A stretch of 8,783 nucleotides of DNA. Origin: Candidatus Bathyarchaeota archaeon. Lineage in GTDB: Archaea; Thermoproteota; Bathyarchaeia; TCS64. Below, one piece after another: positions 1 to 5,432 of the stretch (position 1 is its first letter; each line of letters opens with the position of its first letter). A program made the translations under genes and the position numbers. The DNA lies in assembly GCA_937877765.1 (NCBI GenBank), contig CALGBN010000347.1:1-8783 (forward strand), read 5' to 3'. A model generated the notes under the pieces. The model was not told the origin of the DNA. It saw only the letters and a list, made by a program, of their open reading frames with translations, and did no database searches.

Positions 1-10
1 AAGCAAGGGG

Positions 11-47
11 GAATAAAACAATAAAATCCCCCTTATGAAAAGGGGGG
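11..47 (-). terminator. Hairpin plus T-rich tail, candidate minus-strand terminator
   Basis: A C-tract (28-32) with flanking TT (33-34) pairs with AA plus a G-tract (40-46), giving a 7-bp, mostly G:C stem with a 5-nt loop. Read on the minus strand, the stem is followed by a T-rich run (26 down to 11), which is terminator-like for transcription arriving from the SAM synthetase side. On the plus strand no T-run follows. The unit GGGGGAATAAA occurs twice (7-17, 43-53) and a further G6 tract lies at 54-59. The region could therefore instead be the edge of a repeat that ended the assembly. Confidence 0.4.
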
Positions 48-64
48 AATAAAGGGGGGTTCCT

Positions 65-238
65 TTACCGCTGCCCCCACCTCAGCTTCTGCGCCAGCGT
101 ATCATAAAAAACCCGCCCTGAAAAAATCGCCAACCGACCCAAGAAAGCAGCCCAATACAGCTCAGGCGTCAACAAAGCACTAGTAAAGATAGCGAAAAAA
201 CATGGACTAACCCTACGAGAGCTTACTACGCAAAAATA
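65..238 (-). pseudogene. Short open frame, possible gene remnant or repeat fragment
   Basis: This is an open minus-strand frame of 57 codons ending in TAA (67-65) and bounded upstream by TGA (241-239). The last 38 or so residues look protein-like, with a hydrophobic aromatic stretch (LYWAAFLGRLAIF) and a polar end (DTLAQKLRWGQR). There is no in-frame ATG or GTG; only two adjacent TTG codons (175-173, 172-170) could start it, and no ribosome binding site precedes them. An ATG at 203-201 is out of frame by one base, and a six-T homopolymer (200-195 on the minus strand) lies between it and the frame. One T fewer would give a 46-residue protein starting at that ATG. I do not recognise the product. 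A decayed gene, an interspersed repeat or a sequencing indel are all possible, and non-coding DNA is not excluded. The stretch is visibly more GC-rich than its surroundings. Confidence 0.25.
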
Positions 239-250
239 TCATAAAATAAA
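232..250 (-). terminator. T-rich tract just after the SAM synthetase stop
   Basis: On the minus strand the nine bases after the last base of the stop codon are followed by a T-dominated run (250 down to 232) with no stem. Archaeal RNA polymerase terminates readily on T-runs alone, so this is a candidate primary terminator for the SAM synthetase transcript. Support is from composition only. Confidence 0.35.
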
Positions 251-258
251 GAGTATGT

Positions 259-1467
259 TTAACAGAGAGTGATCTTTCCCATCGCCAAGTCGTTACAGAA
301 CTCGTGCAGATGATCAAACTCATCAGAGATAATCTCATCAATCAGCACAGAGACTTTACTCAACTCGACACCATTTTCGGGAACTATCTGAGCAGAGACC
401 ACACTAGGCTCATTAATCGGCTTACCAATCTGACTAAGAAGCCACACATAAACCTCTTTCACGCCACCTACGTCATCCATTACACGGTTCGCGATCCTGT
501 AACACAAAGCGTTATAGATCTTACCAACGTGACTCACTGGGTTCTTACCAGCGGCTGCCTCGCTGCTCATTGGTCTGTTCAATGGAATCACGCCTACCAC
601 GTTGTTTCCTCTGCCTACCTGTCCCGAGTCTCCTGCTTCTGCACAGGTACCCGTTACGGTGAGGTATAATCCATCGATTCCTCTTCCACGTACATCAAGT
701 GGGTTCAAGTCGATGCTTACTTTATCAAAACCATATTTTGCGTCAACAAACTCATTGATAGCCTCATAGATCTCATCCTGTTTCTTAAAGTAGTCATTCT
801 CACCCTCGATGAACCGGTCCACCATAGCCATAGCCACAGTGATGTTCAAATGGCCCTGCTTCCTAAGCCCCATGAGCTTAATATCCTCACCAGACTCAGG
901 GAAACGCTTCTTAAACGCCTTAGAGTTCAGATAACGTTCTAGATCAAGAATCAAGTTCTCTGTAGGGGTAAACGGAGCATAACCAACTGCCGCCGATGTA
1001 TCATTAGCACCAAGATACTCGCCTTTACGATCAAATATATCCGCAAGCGCCAAAGAGCCAGGCTTAATCTCACTCTGATACGTCACATGCTTCTCAGGCT
1101 CAACGAAACGTAGATTCTCCTTGAGCCAGTTCGACGCGCTTTTAGCCGCTATCTCGTTGACAGGGATCTCCTCATCACCTACTTTGAATGTGGCTCTGTC
1201 ACCAAACACGAATTTCATGGGCTCAATTATTTTTCCACCCTTGAAGCCGGGTACGGCTACGCCCGCCGCTAATAGGCTTTTGTCAACGTTGTGGTGTAGT
1301 ACTGTATCGAATTTCTTGATGTATTCTTTTGAGAGATCTATAGATATCTGATTCATCACAGAGTCACATATAGTATCTGGATGCCCCAATCCTTTTCGTT
1401 CAACAATTTCAAGAGGCTGATCGGCAATAGCTATCCTGCCAAGCTCGTTTATGAAGGTATTATTCAA
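259..1467 (-). CDS. mat: Archaeal-type S-adenosylmethionine synthetase (methionine adenosyltransferase, EC 2.5.1.6)
   Basis: Makes S-adenosylmethionine from methionine and ATP, releasing phosphate and diphosphate, in the cytoplasm. The 402-residue protein has the length and signatures of the archaeal MAT family, which is highly diverged from bacterial MetK. They include an N-terminal [13 protein letters not shown] block (residues 23-35), [13 protein letters not shown] (153-165), the glycine-rich [12 protein letters not shown] (277-288) and [17 protein letters not shown] (303-319). The start is TTG at 1467-1465. A stop codon lies three codons upstream, no ATG occurs before residue 38, and GGTGA (1478-1474) sits six bases before the TTG, so the start is well fixed. 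A TATA-like box lies about 50 bases upstream. The gene stands alone and diverges from the small membrane protein gene at 1663. It would supply the cofactor for the methyltransferase at 2879-3739, but the two are not in one operon. No truncation or missing motif is apparent. Confidence 0.97.
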   Translation of the reverse strand: MNNTFINELGRIAIADQPLEIVERKGLGHPDTICDSVMNQISIDLSKEYIKKFDTVLHHNVDKSLLAAGVAVPGFKGGKIIEPMKFVFGDRATFKVGDEEIPVNEIAAKSASNWLKENLRFVEPEKHVTYQSEIKPGSLALADIFDRKGEYLGANDTSAAVGYAPFTPTENLILDLERYLNSKAFKKRFPESGEDIKLMGLRKQGHLNITVAMAMVDRFIEGENDYFKKQDEIYEAINEFVDAKYGFDKVSIDLNPLDVRGRGIDGLYLTVTGTCAEAGDSGQVGRGNNVVGVIPLNRPMSSEAAAGKNPVSHVGKIYNALCYRIANRVMDDVGGVKEVYVWLLSQIGKPINEPSVVSAQIVPENGVELSKVSVLIDEIISDEFDHLHEFCNDLAMGKITLC

Positions 1468-1473
1468 AATATT

Positions 1474-1478
1474 TCACC
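1474..1478 (-). promoter_or_regulatory. Shine-Dalgarno GGTGA fixing a TTG start
   Basis: GGTGA is complementary to the usual 16S rRNA 3' end and lies six bases before TTG 1467-1465. Its last three bases are the in-frame stop TGA, so no upstream start is possible. Confidence 0.75.
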
Positions 1479-1516
1479 GAATATCACTTTGATTTGATGC
1501 TCCAATACACTTGATC

Positions 1517-1524
1517 AATATAAA
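1517..1524 (-). promoter_or_regulatory. TATA-like box for SAM synthetase
   Basis: TTTATATT on the minus strand is centred about 53 bases before the TTG start. The usual archaeal spacing of about 26 bases to the start of transcription would give a leader of roughly 27 bases containing the GGTGA site. The box overlaps the palindrome TTGATCAA (1511-1518). Confidence 0.5.
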
Positions 1525-1662
1525 TGCATTCATAATTTTCATACATCGAAAAGTAAGATAGGAATATTCCAATAAACCTTACACGAAAAAATGAAAAAAA
1601 CATGTAAAACTAGGAAAATAATAAAATAAGAAGCGTGCACCATGTAATCCAGTGAAATAGAA

Positions 1663-1956
1663 TTGGACGACAAATCTCTTGGATACACAATAATGATTAT
1701 CACCATCGTATGCATGGTAGGATACTTCGTATGGCTAATTCCCGGACACTTTGGGATATTAGGAGCAGTAGACTATAGCATCTGGGCAATCAAGATACCA
1801 GTCATACTCGCAATGTACATGGTTCTCTTCATAGTACTATGGATTGGCTACACAATGGCAACTACTCCGCCACCAGTCCCACTTGACACTCCTCTAGACC
1901 TCGACACAGAGTTCGACTTTGATGACGAGGACGAAGAAGAAGGGAAAGACGAGTAA
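1663..1956 (+). CDS. Small two-helix membrane protein with acidic tail, unknown function
   Basis: A 97-residue protein that I do not recognise by name. Residues about 7-27 and 42-66 are strongly hydrophobic, consistent with two membrane helices joined by a short loop. After the second helix come a Pro/Thr patch (ATTPPPVP, 66-73) and a highly acidic tail (78-97, mostly Asp and Glu). The tail is the likely cytoplasmic or interaction segment; its side of the membrane cannot be decided from sequence alone. The start is TTG at 1663. An in-frame stop lies at 1645-1647, the first ATG (codon 11) would cut into helix one, and a weak AGTGA (1651-1655) precedes the TTG by seven bases. The gene is divergent from the SAM synthetase gene and 227 bases before another membrane protein on the same strand. 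The coding strand is C-rich near the 3' end, unlike + strand genes further right. Confidence 0.75.
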   Translation: MDDKSLGYTIMIITIVCMVGYFVWLIPGHFGILGAVDYSIWAIKIPVILAMYMVLFIVLWIGYTMATTPPPVPLDTPLDLDTEFDFDDEDEEEGKDE

Positions 1957-2010
1957 CCTAATTTATATTATTAATCCACCGACATACGGCGTTTAATAGA
2001 TAAGTTAAAT

Positions 2011-2035
2011 TTGTTTATGTTTTTATCATCTTTTT
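2011..2035 (+). terminator. T-rich tract downstream of the small membrane protein
   Basis: Consecutive T-runs (TTGTTTATGTTTTTATC and then TTTTT) begin about 55 bases after the stop at 1956. They have the composition of archaeal T-run terminators, and no stem is evident. They would separate this transcript from the gene at 2184. Confidence 0.4.
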
Positions 2036-2089
2036 AATTCATATTAGTTAATACCCTCAAGTAATGAGAGTAACATACGTGCAAAACAC

Positions 2090-2098
2090 TATAAAAAA
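2090..2098 (+). promoter_or_regulatory. TATA-like box for zinc-ribbon membrane protein
   Basis: TATAAAAAA lies about 90 bases before the GTG start. If used, the leader would be about 65 bases and would contain the palindrome GCATATGC (2163-2170) and the GGTGA ribosome site (2173-2177). This is position and composition evidence only. Confidence 0.35.
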
Positions 2099-2183
2099 GA
2101 TATTGATATTAACAAATAAAACACAAAAAACAAAGCATAATTGAAACAGGTGCTCCCGTACTGCATATGCTGGGTGAGATACA

Positions 2184-2882
2184 GTGCGTACTATCAATGA
2201 CATAGATCAACCGTTATTATGGATAGTACCATTCGCAGCACTAACACTACTAACAATACTAAGCCTAGTTGATATAGCCCTAAACCTACTCCCCAAGGGC
2301 TCCGGCTACTTCCTAATGCTAATAGCATGCGGATTCATATGCTCATCAGTCGCAGGATTCCTAACAGAGCTCATCAAAGGACGCAACAAATACGTCTACG
2401 TTAGCATGGGCGTCTCTGTATTCATCGGCGCAATCAGCTTCCTCGTCATATACGGGTTCTTTAAAGCAAACACGTTAAGCGGCCCCACAATTGCAGCAGT
2501 AAACCCAATCAGCGAGATAATATCCAACATCACCCTCACCATCTTACCCGGTGTTTTCGTGGGTGCAATAGTGGGAGGCGGAGTAGGTTTCCTACCTGAA
2601 GAACCAGAATACAAAGAACCAGAGGCAATGATGGAAAAACCAGTAATAGCACCAGACAAGATAGTAGGCTACGAAAAAGTCTGCAGACGCTGCGGAACCC
2701 AGATGCCCTTTGATTCACTGTTCTGTAGCCAATGCGGAGGCACATTAAAGAAACGCAGATCAGAGACAATGAAATACTGCAGATACTGCGGCCACAGACT
2801 ACACTTCTTAGGCGAGTTCTGCCCAGACTGCGGAAAAGAAATAAACATAGTCGATAAACCCAAGGTCTTCATATCAGACTAA
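2184..2882 (+). CDS. Membrane protein with C-terminal double zinc ribbon, unknown function
   Basis: A 232-residue protein with an N-terminal membrane part and a C-terminal zinc-binding part. Hydrophobic segments at about residues 11-33, 41-63, 70-93 and 110-137 suggest four membrane helices. After a charged linker come two treble-clef-like zinc ribbons with the same spacing: Cys167, 170, 181, 184 and Cys199, 202, 213, 216, each with the CxxCG(x10)CxxCG pattern. Double zinc ribbons of this type usually mediate protein or nucleic-acid contacts; here they are probably on the cytoplasmic side (inference). The GTG start at 2184 is supported by GGTGA (2173-2177) six bases before it, and any later ATG would remove the first helix. 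The gene converges on the methyltransferase gene, and the two stop codons overlap by four bases (2879-2882). The exact function is unknown. Confidence 0.85.
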   Translation: MRTINDIDQPLLWIVPFAALTLLTILSLVDIALNLLPKGSGYFLMLIACGFICSSVAGFLTELIKGRNKYVYVSMGVSVFIGAISFLVIYGFFKANTLSGPTIAAVNPISEIISNITLTILPGVFVGAIVGGGVGFLPEEPEYKEPEAMMEKPVIAPDKIVGYEKVCRRCGTQMPFDSLFCSQCGGTLKKRRSETMKYCRYCGHRLHFLGEFCPDCGKEINIVDKPKVFISD

Positions 2883-3739
2883 TCGATTCTAAGATCAACA
2901 CGAATCTTTGAGACCCCAGGACTATACTTAGCCACCCTAACACCACCGAGAAACTCACAAGTGCGATCATACTCTGAAGCTGCTTCCTCGACAAGCTTCA
3001 CCGCGTCAGAATATGGATCATCATCTGGAGCCCAATGATAGAAATGCAGCACTCCCCCAGACTTTACCATGGGTACTGTGATATCCAAGAATAGATGTGC
3101 TCCTTTAGGTAAAGGCGTTAATACTCTGTCGAATTGTTTACCTAGAGTTGGACATACCTCTCTGACATCGCCTTGAAGGGCGGTAACTCTATCTTGTAGC
3201 TTGTTAAGTTTGATATTCTCTAAGCAGTATCTATGAGCGTCCTCATTCAACTCGATTGCGGTACAGGTAGTTCCCGGGTTATGCTTTGCTATACAGATAG
3301 GAAAAGGACCAATTCCGCTAAACATAACTAGAACATCCTCAGGATCAGTGATCTGTTCACATATTCGTTCACGCTCACTGCTTTCACGAGCAGAGAAATA
3401 CGTGACCCTTGGATCGAGTTTAAACCTACACCCTGACTCTTTGTGGATAATCTCAGTGTTCGGGTCTCCATTTATCAACCGATAGTCCCTAAGTCTGAGC
3501 TCACCATAACGCTCCGAGGACTTTGCTAATACACTCTTCACGTTCTTATGAACATGCATTAAAGCCTCAGCGATTATCGTCTCATATGATTCAAGCTCTT
3601 CGGGAATCTCAATAATAGCAACCGCATCTCCCTTCGAACCTAAAATATCAAAACTGGATGGAACTAACTCAATAAGCTCATCAGATAATTTTCCAATTAG
3701 ATTTGCCTTCAACGTATTTTTCAAAGTGGACAACAGCAC
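2879..3739 (-). CDS. Trm5/Taw2-family tRNA methyltransferase-like protein (SAM-dependent), short form
   Basis: Predicted to act on the base next to the anticodon (position 37) of tRNA using SAM. The residue 35-126 region matches the RNA-contacting D2 domain of Trm5, including HKESGCRFKLDP (99-110), YFS (114-116) and SERERI (121-126). The Rossmann methyltransferase fold follows: FSGIGPFPI (140-148), ELN (163-165), the N-x3-N segment (175-179), GD (190-191) and PLPKGAHLFLD (209-219). At 286 residues it is shorter than full archaeal Trm5 (about 330-340) and lacks room for the N-terminal D1 domain. The Asn that I recall in the NLPK motif of Methanocaldococcus Trm5 is Pro209 here. m1G37 formation, a wyosine-pathway step (Taw2-like) or another Trm5 subgroup are all possible. 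The GTG start has no clear ribosome site. It lies four bases after the stop of the Cys-rich gene, so translation is probably coupled. Confidence 0.85.
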   Translation of the reverse strand: MLLSTLKNTLKANLIGKLSDELIELVPSSFDILGSKGDAVAIIEIPEELESYETIIAEALMHVHKNVKSVLAKSSERYGELRLRDYRLINGDPNTEIIHKESGCRFKLDPRVTYFSARESSERERICEQITDPEDVLVMFSGIGPFPICIAKHNPGTTCTAIELNEDAHRYCLENIKLNKLQDRVTALQGDVREVCPTLGKQFDRVLTPLPKGAHLFLDITVPMVKSGGVLHFYHWAPDDDPYSDAVKLVEEAASEYDRTCEFLGGVRVAKYSPGVSKIRVDLRID

Positions 3740-3743
3740 ATGC

Positions 3744-4046
3744 TTAGAAGATAGACTTTTCTCCAGTCTTCCTAGCTAGCTTACCCCTCACAGGAATCTC
3801 ATCCTTAAACATATCCTCTGGACGTGTATTATCCCTCGTCTTACGTTTAACAGTGAGACCGCATACACCGTTTTCGAGAAGCTGTCTTTTGTGGCACATC
3901 GCGTATGTGCATCCTTTGGGGTCACATGGCTCGTTAGTCCAACTGCACCAAGCGGTTTTTCCACGGAAGGTCAATGCACGCTTAGTACATTTGAAAGTTC
4001 GGCATTTTGGATTGCATAATTCATTATTTGCCAAAGTGCGAAACAC
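3744..4046 (-). CDS. Small Cys-rich protein, probable metal binder, coupled to Trm5-like gene
   Basis: A 100-residue protein that I do not recognise. It carries eight cysteines (11, 15, 20, 34, 41, 46, 51, 62) in its first 62 residues, with spacings C-x3-C-x4-C and C-x4-C-x4-C, plus His52. This suggests one or two zinc sites or an iron-sulfur cluster. The rest is basic (many Lys and Arg, 64-96) with no membrane segment or signal peptide, compatible with RNA or protein binding. The start is GTG at 4046. No good ribosome site precedes it, but a TATA-like box at 4085-4092 predicts a leader of only about 16 bases. TTG at 4034-4032 is an alternative start that would keep all cysteines. The stop is four bases before the GTG of the methyltransferase gene, so the two form one transcript. 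A role with tRNA modification is inferred from that coupling only. Confidence 0.75.
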   Translation of the reverse strand: MFRTLANNELCNPKCRTFKCTKRALTFRGKTAWCSWTNEPCDPKGCTYAMCHKRQLLENGVCGLTVKRKTRDNTRPEDMFKDEIPVRGKLARKTGEKSIF

Positions 4047-4084
4047 CAGAAATTCTTTATTTGGTTAAGTGAAACTCTTGCATA

Positions 4085-4092
4085 ATTTAAAT
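4085..4092 (-). promoter_or_regulatory. TATA-like box for the Cys-rich/Trm5-like operon
   Basis: ATTTAAAT (self-complementary) is centred about 43 bases before GTG 4046. Standard archaeal spacing puts the transcript start near 4062, giving a short leader without a ribosome site, as is common in archaea. Confidence 0.45.
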
Positions 4093-4140
4093 CTTGTCAA
4101 CAAAAAACTGAAAAAAGAGCATATTTGATAGCATAACAAT

Positions 4141-4164
4141 ACAGTATATTACACAGTATCTTTG
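4141..4164 (+). repeat. Two tandem 12-bp units upstream of the response regulator
   Basis: ACAGTATATTAC (4141-4152) is followed directly by ACAGTATCTTTG (4153-4164). Nine of twelve positions match, including all of ACAGTAT. The pair lies just upstream of the TATA-like TTAATTAA and could be an activator site. There are only two units, so chance is possible. Confidence 0.3.
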
Positions 4165-4176
4165 ATCAATCATCCT

Positions 4177-4184
4177 TTAATTAA
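4177..4184 (+). promoter_or_regulatory. TATA-like box for the response regulator operon
   Basis: TTAATTAA is centred about 40 bases before GTG 4220. Transcription would start near 4206, just before the GAGGAG ribosome site (4208-4213). An alternative box is TATATT at 4145-4150, giving a leader of about 47 bases. Confidence 0.35.
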
Positions 4185-4219
4185 TAGACATAGTTTCCTG
4201 AGCACACGAGGAGCCAGTA

Positions 4220-4690
4220 GTGAATACTTACGATAAAATACTCATAGTAGACGATGATGATTCACTTCGAGAATCAATGGTCAACATCCTCGAAAGTGAA
4301 GGATACATGCTGGACGTGGCAAAAAGTGGACAGGAAGCTGAATTAAAGATAAAGAATAAGGTCTACAACCTGATACTTTTAGACATAAGACTGCCTGATA
4401 TCAGTGGAATCGAGTTACTAGCCAAGATTAACGAGTATTCACCACATATGAAGAAGATAATGCTTACAGGATTCCCCGACACAGACACAGCCATTAATTC
4501 GGTGAACAAAAAAGCAGACGCATACCTAGTAAAACCCTTCGACCCGGAAAAACTATTAGAAATTATTGCTGAGAACCTAGCCCAACAGAAAGAAGAACTC
4601 AGGTATACTCAGGAAAAGGTTCTCGAATATATCCAGAATAGGGTAAGAGAACTGGATCAACAGCCCACGATGATAAATAGGGGGCAATAG
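4220..4690 (+). CDS. Single-domain response regulator (CheY-like receiver)
   Basis: A receiver protein of 156 residues that would accept a phosphoryl group from a sensor histidine kinase not present in this window. The fold signature is complete: acidic pocket Asp12/Asp13 in VDDDD (10-14), phospho-acceptor Asp55 in LLDIRLP (53-59), Thr83 in MLTGFPD, and Lys105-Pro106 in LVKPFDP. After the domain (about residue 120) there is no DNA-binding domain, only a charged helical tail (117-147) with coiled-coil character that could pass the signal to a partner. The start is GTG at 4220: GAGGAG (4208-4213) lies six bases before it, and the next ATG (codon 20) would remove the first strand and acidic residues. 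The stop is two bases before the next gene, so the 117-residue protein is a likely partner. Its identity is clear; its pathway is unknown. Confidence 0.95.
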   Translation: MNTYDKILIVDDDDSLRESMVNILESEGYMLDVAKSGQEAELKIKNKVYNLILLDIRLPDISGIELLAKINEYSPHMKKIMLTGFPDTDTAINSVNKKADAYLVKPFDPEKLLEIIAENLAQQKEELRYTQEKVLEYIQNRVRELDQQPTMINRGQ

Positions 4691-4692
4691 GT

Positions 4693-5046
4693 TTGGCAAC
4701 AGAGGTAGCGGAATCATACAATTTAGATGAACCTCTACTTAGTAGAAAAAAGGAAGAATTCAGAAAATGTCTAATGGAAAGCATTGAGGAAGTTCTTTCT
4801 TTCAGCAAAGTGGTCTTAAACTTTCTAGAATTAAACACCCCGTTCAAGTGTAAAGAGATACTTGAGTGCCCCGAAGTCTTTAGCTCTGAACTTAGAGATC
4901 TATTTGGTCAGAGCGCTACAGGGATAGAGGAACTGATTATTGAAAGATTCTTTATAAAAATAGATAAACAATACGAGAAAGATAGGAATAAAAAGTTTGA
5001 AGATTATATTAAAGAAGCATTAAAAGGTTATACTGATTATTATTAA
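4693..5046 (+). CDS. Small helical protein, resembles archaeal NitrOD5-type output domain
   Basis: A 117-residue soluble, probably all-helical protein. Residues 23-92 follow a pattern I associate with the archaeal output domain NitrOD5, known from Thaumarchaeota signalling proteins: a first helix ending in VL-x2-LE, then ILECPEVF (56-63), L-x2-LFGQSATGIEELI (68-82) and a hydrophobic helix. The FG-x2-A-x2-IE-x-LI core is the most telling part. This assignment is from memory of the family and needs a profile search. There is a Lys/Glu-rich tail (93-112), and two Cys (53, 59) have no obvious metal motif. The start is TTG at 4693, two bases after the response regulator stop, with a G-run (4680-4684) eight bases upstream as ribosome site. 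The tight coupling suggests that it acts with the receiver as its output or regulator. Confidence 0.7.
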   Translation: MATEVAESYNLDEPLLSRKKEEFRKCLMESIEEVLSFSKVVLNFLELNTPFKCKEILECPEVFSSELRDLFGQSATGIEELIIERFFIKIDKQYEKDRNKKFEDYIKEALKGYTDYY

Positions 5047-5120
5047 ATTACTAAAAATCATCTTCATAAAACAGGGATATAAATAATCACGTAGATATTA
5101 ACCCTTAGAAACTGCAGATA

Positions 5121-5137
5121 TTTTTATATATAAAAAA
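5121..5137 (+). promoter_or_regulatory. TATA-like box for RHH-KaiC operon
   Basis: A T-run, TATATA and an A-run form a nearly perfect TATA element, self-complementary over 5121-5136. Transcription would start near 5153, giving a leader of about 64 bases that contains the 12-bp palindrome. A second candidate, TATAAAAA at 5189-5196, would give a nearly leaderless transcript, which fits poorly with the ribosome site at 5205-5210. Confidence 0.5.
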
Positions 5138-5162
5138 CGATAACTTCACAGCATATGGTTAA

Positions 5163-5174
5163 CGCTACGTAGCG
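5163..5174 (+). promoter_or_regulatory. Perfect 12-bp palindrome, candidate operator for the RHH protein
   Basis: CGCTACGTAGCG equals its own reverse complement and lies 42 bases before the ATG of the ribbon-helix-helix gene, between two TATA-like boxes. RHH repressors commonly bind short inverted repeats in their own promoters, so autoregulation is a reasonable inference. The core ACGTAG also occurs once at 5089-5094 upstream. Confidence 0.5.
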
Positions 5175-5216
5175 CACTGTTTAAATCATATAAAAACAAC
5201 TGAAAGGAAGTTAAAA

Positions 5217-5432
5217 ATGCCTCAAAAAACAGGAACCCCGAAAACAGTACTTTTGGCTACAAGAGTTACTCCAAGAATCAGAGACATTGTAGTTCAGATG
5301 GCTTCTCGGGAAGGGTTGAACGTCAGTGAGTGGATGAGGAACCTCATTATTATGGAATTAAAAAGGGCAGAGGCATTACCCAACGTATTGCGGGCACCTA
5401 CATTTGACTTAGAGATGGATGATAATGAGTGA
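5217..5432 (+). CDS. Ribbon-helix-helix (CopG/Arc-like) DNA-binding protein
   Basis: A 71-residue protein with the compact ribbon-helix-helix layout. A short strand (VLLATRV, residues 11-17) would pair in the dimer and enter the DNA major groove. It is followed by helix one (TPRIRDIVVQMASREG, 18-33) and, after the turn LNVSEW (34-39), helix two (MRNLIIMELKRA, 40-51). The C-terminal 20 residues are acidic. The family binds DNA as dimers and often represses its own operon; the palindrome at 5163-5174 is a candidate site. The ATG start at 5217 follows AAGGAAG (5204-5210) by six bases. The 3' end overlaps the KaiC-like gene by 8-14 bases, so the two are co-translated and probably functionally linked. 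It resembles the antitoxin half of toxin-antitoxin pairs, but the partner is an ATPase, not a toxin-like protein. Confidence 0.85.
   Translation: MPQKTGTPKTVLLATRVTPRIRDIVVQMASREGLNVSEWMRNLIIMELKRAEALPNVLRAPTFDLEMDDNE

Noticed and set aside
7..59. Spaced G-tracts considered as a CRISPR-like or origin repeat
   Set aside because: The units are too short and few, with irregular spacing and no spacer structure.
304..669. Plus-strand open frame of 121 codons
   Set aside because: It lies wholly inside and antisense to the well-supported SAM synthetase gene and has no recognisable domain.
2140..2183. Leader before 2184 considered as a riboswitch or tRNA
   Set aside because: There are only short palindromes (GCATATGC) and a ribosome site, with no cloverleaf or conserved riboswitch core.
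2396..2872. Three minus-strand open frames opposite the zinc-ribbon membrane protein
   Set aside because: They are antisense shadows of a gene with clear membrane helices and zinc ribbons.
3853..4068. Plus-strand open frame opposite the Cys-rich gene
   Set aside because: The Cys spacing and operon coupling support the minus-strand gene; this frame shows no protein-like features.
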